In this document: one piece after another, positions 33,128 to 44,076 of the stretch
Numbering within the stretch: position 1 is the first letter of the stretch
How the letters are laid out: every line of letters starts with the position of its first letter
Source of the DNA: Allolobophora icterica
Lineage: Eukaryota > Annelida > Clitellata > Crassiclitellata > Lumbricidae
Assembly: GCA_963556255.1 (NCBI GenBank)
Contig: OY744605.1
Location: 35,081,396-35,145,395, forward strand
Direction of reading: 5' to 3'
Length of the DNA stretch: 64,000 nt
Position numbers and translations under genes: made by a program
Notes under the pieces: generated by a model
Seen by the model: the letters and a program-made list of their open reading frames with translations, nothing else
Told to the model about the DNA's origin: nothing
Database searches by the model: none

Positions 33128-33384
33128 ACATTTGATTGATTGAATAGAATTTATTTAGCGCCCCTTCAAGCTATATAGTGTATGTATGTATGTATGTATG
33201 TATGTATGTATGTATGTATGTATGTATGTATGTATGTATGTATGTATGTATGTATGTATGTATGTATGTATGCATGTATGCATGTATGCATGTATGCATG
33301 TATGTATGTATGTATGTATGTATGTATGTATGTATGTATGTATGTATATATGTATGTATGTATGTATGCATGTATGCATGTAGC
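33128..33384. repeat. L2-tail-like sequence plus (TATG)n microsatellite, copy 1
   Basis: TGATTGAATAGAATTTAT and AGCGCCCCTTCAAGCTATAT (33134-33178) lead straight into about 200 bases of TATG with some TGCA and one TATA variant. The flank read on the minus strand (GGGGCGCTAAATAAATTC, then ATTCAATCAATCAA) resembles the 3' end of L2-type elements. The same flank precedes the (TATG)n at 34074. Confidence 0.85.
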
Positions 33385-33734
33385 CTATTTTGCATATCGA
33401 TATATTGAACGGCGCCGTTCATATTACGTGGGCGCTATATAAGTGCTTTCATGGACTACGCCTAAGGTAATGCGCAGGTGGTTGCATTGTGAGTAAGCCC
33501 TGCCAGCTGTGTGCCTTCAGGTGCCTTTTGTTTTGAATGCATGCATAGAGACAAGCTTTCATCTGGGCATGAATGCACCTTTTAGAGGCCTCTGCCCCAA
33601 TTCAGGTGCATCGGTTAATGAGATCGCGCTGTCGTTGGTCGGCTTATACACGGTCCATGCACGGCCATTAGCCGATCGATTAGAATGTAACAAATAACCT
33701 CTTGTCGCGTCAAGGTTATAAATGCCAAGCGGAG

Positions 33735-33900
33735 CTAATCTAGCCTGGAACCATAGGACTTCTATAGCGCAGTTTTATAACGCAATATGATTCTGAGCAG
33801 TTGAAAAGACTTTTGAGTCAGCACCTAGTCAGGCATCGAACTCAGAAACCTCATAACTGTCTTAACAGTAGGCCTAGTCTAACATAATATAGACTATACA
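33735..33900 (-). repeat. Possible tRNA-derived SINE with L2-like tail
   Basis: The minus strand has a B-box-like GAGTTCGATGCC (33839-33828) followed about 70 bases later by AACTGCGCTATAGAAG, similar to the GCGCTATATAA tail of the L2-type elements. The A box is not clear. No target duplication found. Confidence 0.35.
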
Positions 33901-34014
33901 TATAGCCTATGCGTGTATCTTGACACAACGCGGCGTAACATACTATAACATAGGTTTTAAGTCGCTGAGAAGATAATATTTCACCTGTTTCAGGAGCACT
34001 GCTGTACCGTTACA

Positions 34015-34122
34015 AGGACATTTTATTGATTGAATAGAATTTATGTAGCGCCCCTTCAAGCTATATAATGTATATGTGTATGTATGTATGTATGTATGTA
34101 TGTATGTATGTATGTATGTATT

Positions 34123-34156
<34 letters not shown>

Positions 34157-34265
34157 TGTATGTATGTATGTATGTATGTGTGTATGTATTTATGTATGTG
34201 TGTATGTATGTATGTATGTATGTATGTATGTATGTATGTATGTATGTATGATGTATGTATGTATG
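34015..34265. repeat. L2-tail-like sequence plus (TATG)n microsatellite, copy 2
   Basis: Repeats the flank of copy 1 (GATTGAATAGAATTTATG, then AGCGCCCCTTCAAGC) with two or three substitutions, then about 190 bases of TATG with TTTATA and TGTG breaks. Confidence 0.85.
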
Positions 34266-37200
34266 ACTTTCAAGGAAAGTCAGCGATCATGTAGAATAAT
34301 CCCCCTATGAAATTATGTTAGTCTGAAGCGTGACCAACGGATGAAGGGCGATGAAGTCCACTGCCGTGTGGTCTAGAAGATTCGATGGGGGAGTCGGCGT
34401 TAAGATTATGGTTGGGAGTTTAATTGTAATGCAGTTCTTATATGTTTCAAAACGACTACTAAATAAGAGTGAGGACTCATCGTCGGCCCCGGCCTGACGG
34501 AAGAGAAATAAAGAAAGAAGAAGAGAAGACTAAATAAGAGCGTGGCAAAGTTTGTTGACCTCTTAGTGTGCCTGTTTATGCATAAATATGTGGGCCTATT
34601 ACATTGCAGTAGTATACATATAGTATGCAGGTGCACGTGCGTACTAGTGTGATGTGAAATATCTTGAAGGGCGGCGATCAAGCAACAGATGTGATACGAA
34701 CATTTCTCAGGCGCACTTCGTTTTGCTTCGTATTGCTCTTGTCTCTGTACATTTCTCTCTATTTGCCTCTTTTCTGTTTATCTGCTTTTCTCTGTCTTGA
34801 AACTGTAGCCTAGACTATCTCTACATGTATCTTCACTTGTATCTTCACTTGTGTTTCTGTTTCTTAGTTGCCGTCTGTTATGCCAAGTTCGCACTCTCCA
34901 ATATTCTTTCAATTACAGTTTCCGTATATTACGACCACTGTACTATTAATCCAGCGTCCAGGATGTTTCATAGATTCAGGTAGACTCAGGCCACAGCTAA
35001 TACAGGGCCATAATATTGAAGCATGCACATCACACGCCTACTGATGGCAGTGGTAACTGGGTTTAAGTACCACTCCTATGTCTTGACACAGAACGAGAGC
35101 AATGTATTATGGCTATTAAATGTTCAGGTAGAAAGAGCGATCGCTGCCTATGAAACATGTTCGCTGCCCTATGCCTTTCCGCACACATTGACTACAGACT
35201 ACGCAGATATGCATTAGTACTATTATATTTATAAGTTTCGTTTCGTTATTATTATCATCACTACCACCATCATCACAGTGATTACCAGTGTCACCATCAC
35301 ATTGACATAAGCCCGATATATGTATTTCTACCCAGCAGTCTCTGGGTAGAATTGGGAGCTACTTTTCGCATCTGTTTGAAACATTTGATACCACTGCATC
35401 TCGTCCCTTCTCGCTCCGTGACAGAAGTATCTGCTTGCATATGCGTGTGCATGCCTGCATATCCGTACGTTTGTCTCTTTCTGCCTGTCTGTGTTTCTTC
35501 AGCTATCGCCTGATAATGGGTGACGAGGGAGGGTGGCCTCAGCACCTGAAGATAAAAAGTTTATTCTCACAGGCAAGCACAATCGACCGTCATGTATAGG
35601 CTTTTGTCTCTGGGTACCTGGGTCCTACCCCTTTACTTCCCCTTCCCACTTTCCTTGGGTAGGTGAGTTTTAGCGGATTTTAGGAGAAAGAAAATTGTTT
35701 TCTTGTCAAAGGTTACGAAATTAGAAAAAGTAGGCCTATTGGAAATCGGTGACGACGTTCCAGTGTTATTTTTTTAAATAAAAAAATAAAAAAATAATTT
35801 ATTTATGTGCGGGCTGTGACTGTAAGATCATGCAATGTTGGGTATTTGTGTTGTAGTTGTACTTCTCAAGTTATCAGATTACTTAGTTGTAAAAAAATTG
35901 CATTTAACGTTCGAATTCTTCTGGGTGCCAGGCACCCACTGAACGTTCTCTCTGGGTGCATTGGCACCCAAGGCCCCCAAGAAGTCGGCGCCTATGTGTA
36001 TAGGTCTACCTAAGAGGCCAAACAAGTGGTAATGTATTATTGCCCGTTCGGTTTATGATGTTAAAGTAACTCAAAAGATGGCGCGTCATCGACCTATTCT
36101 TAGTTATGTAAGCTATTACAGACATATGTCCAATTAGTGGCATCCAGCGATCACTTTTCGATACGAAGGTTATCTATTTCGATCATAATACACTTCAAAA
36201 ACTGTGTAGATATGTATTAATGCCCATACTATATATCTAAATAGTCACTGCAGCTATGGTATGTGCAATAAATAGTCTTGATCGTGTATCAATATTTCAA
36301 TATAGGCCTGCATCGGTATAGGCAAATTTACATATAATTATACCCTTGTGTAGCCTATATATAGACGTTCGTTGTGCATGAGAAAGCATTCGGCCTAGAA
36401 AATGTGCACGTGTTTACCGTTGCCGAATGCATAGGGCCTATCTGTGAAGTTGTCTCATATATGCGAAAAGAAAATCGATATCATCGATCGTAAAACTACA
36501 GACTTTATAAGTAGCCTACAAAATAAAACTCTATCAAATGTGTCTGTATCCAACCATGCAAGCTGGGTTATCGGCGTGTTGATGTAGACTGTGGAAAAAC
36601 ACATCACGAGGGTCAAGCACAAACAAAACTTATTCGGTCGTAGGCCTACATGATGAGTATATGCGCCTACGTCGTGATCGAGTTGGTGATGATCAGGATA
36701 TGAATTTTGCGCAAACAGAGGAGCTTGTATTGTTATGAGGCCAAACGCTATTCACGAATATAGTCAGTATAATATAGACCATTGATCCAGCAAGTTTGTC
36801 TGTAAAACGCTTGAAAAATGAGCGACAGTTTTTGAAGGCAATAAACCGCACAATCTTCGTGAACCGGTGATCTACTTATCTATAGTGGAAAATCTGTTTT
36901 CAATTTCAATTTCCGCCGGTTATTACATGTACAATTATGAGATAACCATTTAGAATGGAATTTGCAAAGTACTTCGAGTCTGGAGAGTTAATAGCCCGAT
37001 TTACCAGATACAACCACGAATGCGCAAGTGATACGTCTTGCTGCAGTGTAAATGCTCTGCTTGTACAGTGTTTAATCTAAGCATCTCTGGGGCGGGGGGG
37101 GGGGAATTCCTCCAGGATTTATTCCCCAGAGAAATATAATAAAATAATAGTTTTGAGTTGTTGCTGACATTATAATATTATATGAACTGTTATGATATAA

Positions 37201-38829
37201 TGATATTATTTACTATTATATGATATAATGATATTATATGCTATTATAATATATGGTACTGTCATATTATAGGCCTAAGGAGTATAATCTACTGTTAATA
37301 TAAAATTTGTACTGCTCCTCTAATTTGTCCAGATCTTCCTGGAAAATCTTGTCGTCTACCTGGCTTTGCATTTTCTTCGTATCGTTTTGCCATCATCTGT
37401 CATCAAACATCGTCATTGAAGTTCCTGTATTTTTTCGGTATCTTGTTTAATCAACTTACGTTTATTCGGTACCATCCAACACTGTCAGCATTAATAATAA
37501 TGTAATAATAATAGGCTACGCAGCATAATTAGGATGTTAAAACAGACAACAAAATTGGATATGTAATGATAATTAATTGTTCGCCTACCTGTGTATCGGA
37601 TCAGCCGGATTATACGCCCTCTTCGTAACCTATTGTCAGTCGTTTACAGCAGCAGCGAGGCTATATGCCTAAGTTAGTCCTCATTTGCATATGGAAACGT
37701 AAAGCTTAGGCCTATGCAGTAGCAGTAACAGCAGTAGCAACAGCACAAGACTGTCAACGCTACATGCAATCCACTCGATCGTTCGAATGGAACGCTGCAG
37801 TCGCCAGTTAGAGTCGGTTAAGGTGAACGATTTGGACACACGTGAGAAACGATACAGCAAACCTATATAGACCTACAACATGCGCCGACTGACAAAACAC
37901 CGGTTATCGTCTCGCACGATCGTACAAATAATTATATAGGCCTAGTTGCAATGCAGGCCCACGCGAAGGCCTATCCCACAGCAGATGCAATAAGTCTATA
38001 GGCTGCAGAACGAACGCTCACATGCACGCAGGCAGGCATAACGATCGCACCTGCAGTTGCCAACCAACCAATCGGCCAAGCAACCAGAGGACCGGCCAAT
38101 TGATGAAGCAACTATACCCTGTGCATGTCAGCATGCAATCATCGTCGTCCAGCTGAGGCTGTGTCACTCTGCCGACCTAACGAACGAACGAAACATCGAT
38201 AAGGAAGGTTATCAACGATAGCATTCCTTCATGTAAATGTGGGCAAAGCACACATCGATGTACAGGAAGCATACTTCCTTTCTCTCTCTCTCTCGTCCTC
38301 GTTCACCTCCCGTCTCTGTCTGTGTCCATCTGTCTCCGGGACAGACAGACGAACGGGCGGATGCAGGAAAGGACTGAAGAGACACTCAAGCAATTAAGGA
38401 AAAATAACTTTGAAGACTGATTGCATTTAAAAATTATATTTATATATATATATAATTATCGTGCTGTGTATATACAGAATATTTATGTTAACTATAGCTA
38501 CATGTACATATATGTATATATATATATATATGTATGTATACATATGTATGTGTACATCGTATAGGCGCATAGATCACCAGATGACAGATTGTGGGAACAG
38601 TGGACCAATTTGCTTGCATTTCTTTACGACTCGACTGCAGCTGACCATCACGTGCCTTCCCTCCCTTTCTCTGTCTGTCTGTCTGTCTGTCTCTCTTTCT
38701 GTCACTCTCTCTGCACCTTCGCAAGCACGCCGCTTTGTCGTGTAGGCCATCGACGAATTCAATTTCCACGGCCGGCCGGCCTACCTGCGTAGCCTACGTG
38801 GCACCTGTTTCTCAGATCGGAGTGACTGC
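34266..38829. other. Long gene-free stretch
   Basis: Over 4.5 kb without a supportable gene. Minor items: a run of ten G (about 37095-37105), ATGATATAATGATATTAT repeats near 37190-37250, (TC)n at 38281-38294, (TA)n near 38440-38530 and a (CTGT)n block near 38670-38692. Near 35923-35985 'TGGGTGCCAGGCACCC' motifs sit beside a GGCGCCTATG that resembles a hAT end, but no partner end was found. Confidence 0.5.
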
Positions 38830-38833
38830 TTAA

Positions 38834-39091
38834 AGCCCTAGGTTTTAGGTTTGGCGGTTTCCCTCGTAGAATGAAGTGACCAACGACTGTAGGCGGTTCA
38901 AGTAAGCATCTGTCGGCCAATGGGCGTTGATTTCATTTTGGTTTACACATCTTACAAGCATAGGCTGCTGAATTTAATTATATGCATAGCCTAGGCAACA
39001 TCGTCCGCTTTGTGGAATGGAGGCGAGGCGCAGGGACGGTCGGTCGATCGGTGGTAGCCCCCACCCTAGGCCCTTCACCCTCCCTCTGGCC
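38834..39091 (+). repeat. Left terminal inverted repeat of the Kolobok-like element
   Basis: 258 bp. Same length as the right repeat, with no substitutions or gaps seen on reading it against the complement of 43815-44072. Confidence 0.95.
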
Positions 39092-39576
39092 TACCCCGAT
39101 CAATTGACCACTTGTATATATAACCGAGCTTTGGGTCGTAAACCTGTATATAAATGCCAGCTGTTGATGCTGTCACCGTTGCCTTATTATACCCGGAACA
39201 CTAAAGACAATAAGCTGTATTTCATATTCTAAGAATTTGCACCAGTATCAGATGCTAATATACAGCCTAAGGAAGAGAGACTAGGTCACATGCCAAATTA
39301 TGCTAATGAACTTAGGAAATGAACTTAGGAAATGTCCTTTCACAATTGAGTCTTGGTTTGCAGTACTCATTCTAGTTTGAATTTCGCTGCAGCAGAGTTG
39401 AGCTTCGTAATTTCTTCACTTCATAGCCATTTTAAATCGCATAGTCGATACAGCTTATATCTCGTGTCTGTATATTATATTATTATCTTATTTCAGTAGT
39501 GGACCTTATAGTAGTATAACATTGTATTTCGTTAGTGGACATATATTAGTATCATTATATCGAACTATTTCCAAAG

Positions 39577-41460
39577 ATGGATGGAGACTACGCTGTACCA
39601 ACGACACCGACTTCAGGTGTTGCAGTTGGCAACATGCGAACATTTAAAAAACGGTTGTCTGATGGATCTACCAAGAGTTATAGCTACCCTTACGTTTCTG
39701 TAAGGAAACATTTTGAATTAACTTTTACAACCGACAGTGATAAACTTAAATTTGAGCAAAAATGTGAGGACATTCGCTTGGCGTTGGGAGTAAAAAGTTT
39801 GAGAGAAGTTCTGGTGAAAGTCATAATGGATGTTGACACCAATAAGCTCTCTTCTGCAACTCAACATCCGCAGCAGACACTCACGATGTCTTCAGTCACG
39901 GAAGAAGTAAGTGAATCAACTTCACTGACTGATCCAGCATCTGTCACAGCAGCAATATCAGCAGCTCCAGCAACAGCTTTGGAGACTGCACATGAGAATT
40001 TTGTTGGGCAGTGCTCCAGCATTGCCCAGTTGATCGACACAATCTCACAACATTCATCCACATGTGTGACGCCGTATTCAGTGAAGTCATGGACACACAG
40101 TGGTCATGTGCTGTCGGTGGATATGGAGTGTGCGAAAAAACACTCCTTTCAGTGGAGTTCCTCATCCACAATAGACAGCGAGCGGAAGGAATTTGAAGTC
40201 AACCACCGAGTGATGTTGAGCTACCTGGCCTCTGGTATGACACCCATACAGTACGAGCGCTTTAGCGACTTCAGTCGGTTTGGACTATTGTCAGACCTTT
40301 TCCGCAGGAGGAATATGGTTACATTTAGTGCCATTTCTGAGAACCTGCGAAAGCAATCTATATTTGGCGCTAGAGCGCAGGAGTCTTCACTGTCGCCTGA
40401 TGGAGCTATCTCTATAATGACTGACGCACGACATCATTGTAGACGAAATAGTTATCACACCGACCATGTTGCTATCGGGTTGAAAACTCACAAAGTCGTT
40501 GATATTCAACACATTAACGGGAATGATGATAACTGTTCACAGCGTCACGAGGCAGTGGGATTCGACAGGATGTACGAGAGCCTGGATCTCAGCAACATTA
40601 AAGTTGCCCATCATGTGCATGATCGAAACATGACAATCAACAAGCGCCTACGTGAGAGGAAGCAAGCCAGGAATTCCAATGACCGCTGGCACTGCACCCG
40701 TCCTATAACAGCCGGGGTGAAAAAAATTGGGCAAGGAGCACAAAAAAACATTGGAAAAACATGGCATCCCGAGCTTTCTGACAAGGGTGCTGCCATTCGA
40801 AACCACGTCTATTGGTGTATGGACAATTGCAATGGAGATGCCCAAACCCTGCGTAAGCTCATAGAATCATGCATCCCTCATTTTCAGAACAACCACAGCA
40901 AGTGCCATGAAACTTCCCACTGCAAAGAGCCGGGGCATATGATTGAAGTTCGAATTGTTTCAAATGAGGCTGCAATTACAATGCTCCAGGACTTTCTTCG
41001 GTCGTTGGTAGTGTACAAGCACGCTGAAGATTATGTCAAAGGCCACGACACATTTTATGTGGAAAGTTTTAATAACGTTTGTCTGATCTATCTGGATAAA
41101 CGGATACACTACGGGAATTTAATGTACGAGCTGCGGAGCAATCTGGCTGTCTTGGACTGGAACGAACACGTCGACAGACCATACACGTCTATATGCACGA
41201 CTGTTCGTTCGAAAAACCCACGTCGCCAAATCGGGAAAAAAGTGTATCGGCGCAAGACCTACGTATTTGTTGAGAACATTTGGAATTTGTACATTGCCGT
41301 GTGGTCAGCATCTAAAGCAATATCGGAGTCTGTGACAGAAACTTCTGCAGATAAGGAGACCTGCCAGAGTGAAATCTCTTCGGACGAATCCGATGACGAC
41401 CAATTAGGAGACAGTGAGAGCTTTTCAAATGAAAGCAATGCACCCTACACAGTAGAATAA
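39577..41460 (+). CDS. Kolobok-like transposase, 627 aa
   Basis: Single uninterrupted exon; probably the DDE-type enzyme that cuts and inserts this element. The N-terminal 270 residues are not recognised and show no THAP zinc finger, which some Kolobok transposases carry. The catalytic region holds the sequential blocks expected in this superfamily: 'SIMTDARHHCRRNSYHTDHVAIG' region with D283; 'KVAHHVHDRNMTINKRL' with D349; 'NDRWHCTRPITAGVKK' (the N-D-WH box, 368-383); 'HPELSDKGAAIRNHVYWC' and 'CNGD' (397-421); 'IPHFQNNHSKC' (433-443); and 'YVESFNNVCLIYLDKR', giving E496 as the third acidic residue. 'LAVLDWNEH' follows. The C-terminus is acidic and Ser-rich (about 580-625). The superfamily assignment and catalytic residues are from pattern memory and context (TTAA). 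Confidence 0.82.
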   Translation: MDGDYAVPTTPTSGVAVGNMRTFKKRLSDGSTKSYSYPYVSVRKHFELTFTTDSDKLKFEQKCEDIRLALGVKSLREVLVKVIMDVDTNKLSSATQHPQQTLTMSSVTEEVSESTSLTDPASVTAAISAAPATALETAHENFVGQCSSIAQLIDTISQHSSTCVTPYSVKSWTHSGHVLSVDMECAKKHSFQWSSSSTIDSERKEFEVNHRVMLSYLASGMTPIQYERFSDFSRFGLLSDLFRRRNMVTFSAISENLRKQSIFGARAQESSLSPDGAISIMTDARHHCRRNSYHTDHVAIGLKTHKVVDIQHINGNDDNCSQRHEAVGFDRMYESLDLSNIKVAHHVHDRNMTINKRLRERKQARNSNDRWHCTRPITAGVKKIGQGAQKNIGKTWHPELSDKGAAIRNHVYWCMDNCNGDAQTLRKLIESCIPHFQNNHSKCHETSHCKEPGHMIEVRIVSNEAAITMLQDFLRSLVVYKHAEDYVKGHDTFYVESFNNVCLIYLDKRIHYGNLMYELRSNLAVLDWNEHVDRPYTSICTTVRSKNPRRQIGKKVYRRKTYVFVENIWNLYIAVWSASKAISESVTETSADKETCQSEISSDESDDDQLGDSESFSNESNAPYTVE

Positions 41461-42118
41461 CCGTAAGAGCTGTGACAATATTGTATGATACACTAAAATC
41501 AAACATATCAGTGCTACATAACCATCAACCGTCATTACACATAACCACCTTAGCATTCTGCTGTCTACTCTGCTTGACCTCCCCGGATTTTGGCCTGGCA
41601 TAGGACAGAGAGATGTGTGGCAGAGCTGATGTGTGGCAGAGCTGACTGCTATCACACGCGTCCACAGGTGGCGGATAGTGGAACGACCTCTAGAAATAGA
41701 GGTCAGCTGCGAAATAAGCAGGGTTATATCTGACGAATAAGCAGTCGCGGACCAACAGCGGCAAGGCTAGTAGGGCACACTGTAGAAAAAGAGTGGCATT
41801 TTGCTTGACAACTAAAAGCTGCAAATATCCAATAACAGCCTTGTGACATGGGAGCACATGACTCAATTTAAATAAGCCTGATGACCCTCTGCCTAGCGGG
41901 CATGTGTTCATCACCAAGACTAGGTCCACAGCGGAAAACTGTGGTTGATGCCACGAAGGGCATCCGATCTGTAACAAGATGCTCCAATCTGTATAAAAAT
42001 GAATCTGTGGCTTACCCCCCCTCAACGAGGTCCTAATCCAAGCAAGAAAAAAAGAAGATTGAACGGACAAGGGACTGTGGCCATTGCAAAATTGATTTGA
42101 CATAGCACTTATGAAAAA
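41461..42118. other. Inter-ORF region of the Kolobok-like element
   Basis: Should hold the 3' ends of the two convergent genes. A minus-strand frame of 137 codons (41690-42103) lies here. It is open but Cys/Trp/Leu-rich without a pattern, and is not called. A tandem 'GATGTGTGGCAGAGCTGA' duplication sits at about 41612-41645. Confidence 0.45.
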
Positions 42119-42235
42119 CCTAGTCTCCGTAACGTGGTTTTCGTGTGGCGCCGAGCAATTGAGGGCAATTCAGGTTTAAATCCACCTCTGAGTAGGAATC
42201 TTGAAGAGGCGCTATATAAATTTAAAATGGGGGAA
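42119..42235 (+). repeat. SINE-like insertion with L2-type 3' end
   Basis: Carries CAGGTTTAAATCC (a diverged B box, near 42170-42182) and ends GAGGCGCTATATAAATTT, the shared 3' end motif of the L2-type elements in this window. Short and diverged; boundaries approximate. If real, it inserted after the Kolobok-like element. Confidence 0.4.
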
Positions 42236-42380
42236 TGTTATGTTACATTGAATCATAGCTATGACAGGTGTACATAAGCAGCTCACAATCGATAAAATTC
42301 TGCTTTATGTCAGAAAGTAAGTGTACAATAAAAATCTCTCTGTCTAAACAAAGTCCGGCGAATTATCCAAAGTATCAATG

Positions 42381-42851
42381 TTACTCCCACTTGTGGCCCA
42401 TGTAAGGCGTGCCTGTTGGATTCGGATACAACGATCTCACTTTTCGCACTACGCAATCTGGCATTATTTCCCGCATGTGAAGTACACCGTTCGATTCCGT
42501 TAGTTTCTTGGCCAGATATAATGGGCTCGTCCACCCACCCAAGTTGCAAATGATCTTCCAATATTTTCCATAAATTACTCTTCGTATTGGACTGTTAGCT
42601 GCATGCGCTGCTTGTCCTCCGCCAAGCCAACCTGGAGATGCAGAACCCACGCACGGAGAGAGAAAACAAAGAGGACAGGCGCCTTCCGATTGATGATTTT
42701 CACCCTGCAGCTGCAAATGATCAGCTGACACTTGAATGTCATGACTGTTTTGAGCCTCAATTTCTGACTCTGTACTATTTCCATTGGACGCGACCAAGAC
42801 CTCCTTCGAAGCGGCATCCATACAAGATTTTCTTCTCTTTGGTGGTTCCAA
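42381..42851 (-). CDS. Second ORF of the Kolobok-like element, 156 aa, Cys-containing
   Basis: Lies downstream of the transposase on the opposite strand, so the two genes converge. It starts 'MEPPKRRKSC' with a basic patch that could be a nuclear signal. A low-complexity acidic linker follows, then a compact C-terminal module: C59-x2-C62-x4-C67, Trp-rich 'KYWKIICNLGGW' (96-107), 'REIMPDCVVRKVRSLYPNP' (128-145), and 'PYMGHKWE' at the end. The regular C/H/W spacing and its position inside an otherwise intact transposon suggest a real accessory protein, perhaps a zinc-binding DNA-binding or regulatory factor. I do not recognise a named family. Overlapping frames in the same region are shadows. 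Confidence 0.65.
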   Translation of the reverse strand: MEPPKRRKSCMDAASKEVLVASNGNSTESEIEAQNSHDIQVSADHLQLQGENHQSEGACPLCFLSPCVGSASPGWLGGGQAAHAANSPIRRVIYGKYWKIICNLGGWTSPLYLAKKLTESNGVLHMREIMPDCVVRKVRSLYPNPTGTPYMGHKWE

Positions 42852-43288
42852 CTCTGCAATTGGAACAAAGGCAGTTTCGATTGGTTGGAGATATATTTAT
42901 AATGTCATCAACATACAATTAGCTCTTTCGACTTGACTTGAACGACAGCTTAGCTGGGTTATGCATATGTTTATTGTCTTATTACATATCGTAATAATAA
43001 TAATCATGGTAATTTTAATAATTACATTTTTAATTGGCCATTTATTATCATTACTGCTGTTACTGCTGTTCACATCAGTTGTCATTATACTAACATTGCT
43101 GATGTTATTATTACTATGTATTTCTATAGCATGGTTTGAGCTAAATATTTGCAAGGATAATAAATGCAATTTAATTTAATATTTATAAATCTTAGTTCAA
43201 TCTTATTTGCGCACGTATAGCGCTACCTGAAGAACAATAGGGCCTACTTGTACAGGGTTCACCACACAAAACAATTTATACAATTTCA

Positions 43289-43379
<91 letters not shown>
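43289..43379. repeat. (AT)n microsatellite
   Basis: About 90 bases of uninterrupted AT inside the Kolobok-like element. The YIYIYI frames here are artefacts. Confidence 0.98.
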
Positions 43380-43380
<1 letters not shown>

Positions 43381-43814
43381 GCATCGTCTTCATAATTACC
43401 AATTTTTTCAAAATTCCAGTTGTTGTGAGCAAAAAATGCCCGTATGGCTTCCTCTTGATCGCCATCTACCACAATAGTAAGTTCGTATTTGTTCATGGCA
43501 ATCTAATCGCATATAGAAACTACAGACTTGTTTCTCAACCCTGTAAGTATCTTCATAGCAATGAACTCCATAGTAATATGAGTGTATGGGGGGGTAAATT
43601 TGGATAATTGGAACAACTTGTATACATTCTAGAAGTACAGGTATGACCTCTAGCCAGCTTACCTGGCTTTCGTATACACAAATTAGTCGACCCACAGCTC
43701 GGTTATATATATACAAGTGGTCAATTGATCGAGGTAGGGCCTGTACGGGGTATGCCCTGTCGGGTCTAGTCTGCCCTAGCGATGCATCTCCATCCATCCG
43801 TCCGACCGCTAGAG

Positions 43815-44072
43815 GGCCAGAGGGAGGGTGAAGGGCCTAGGGTGGGGGCTACCACCGATCGACCGACCGTCCCTGCGCCTCGCCTCCATTCCACAAAGCG
43901 GACGATGTTGCCTAGGCTATGCATATAATTAAATTCAGCAGCCTATGCTTGTAAGATGTGTAAACCAAAATGAAATCAACGCCCATTGGCCGACAGATGC
44001 TTACTTGAACCGCCTACAGTCGTTGGTCACTTCATTCTACGAGGGAAACCGCCAAACCTAAAACCTAGGGCT
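43815..44072 (-). repeat. Right terminal inverted repeat of the Kolobok-like element
   Basis: 258 bp, complement of 38834-39091. Ends ...CCTAGGGCT followed by TTAA. About 75 bp just inside it (43740-43814) are absent from the left end. Confidence 0.95.
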
Positions 44073-44076
44073 TTAA

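Larger units (their letters stand above)
38834..44072 (+). mobile_element. Complete Kolobok-like DNA transposon, 5.24 kb, TTAA duplication
   Basis: Flanked by TTAA on both sides (38830-38833 and 44073-44076). The ends are inverted repeats of 258 bp (38834-39091 and 43815-44072) that show no difference by eye, beginning AGCCCTAGGTTTTAGG. Further in, a second inverted block (39092-39140 against 43687-43739) continues the repeat but is displaced by about 75 bp present only at the right end. Inside are a 627-aa transposase on plus, a 156-aa ORF on minus, a SINE-like insertion (42119-42230) and an (AT)n run (43289-43379). TTAA duplication plus this transposase type points to the Kolobok superfamily. 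Identical ends and open frames suggest a young, perhaps mobile copy. Confidence 0.88.

Noticed and set aside
33155..34310. MYVCMYVC and THIHTYIH ORFs
   Set aside because: Products of (TATG)n microsatellites.
35923..35998. Another hAT MITE ending GGCGCCTATG
   Set aside because: Only one end is convincing; no partner terminus or target duplication found.
41690..42103. 137-codon minus-strand ORF in the Kolobok-like element
   Set aside because: Open but with no ordered motifs; it lies in the presumed 3' regions of two convergent genes. Could be revisited if conserved in other copies.
38834..44072. piggyBac element, suggested by the TTAA duplication
   Set aside because: The transposase motifs (N-D-WH box, late E in YVESF) and the 258-bp terminal repeats do not fit piggyBac, which has short ends and a DDD enzyme with a C-terminal Cys-rich domain.
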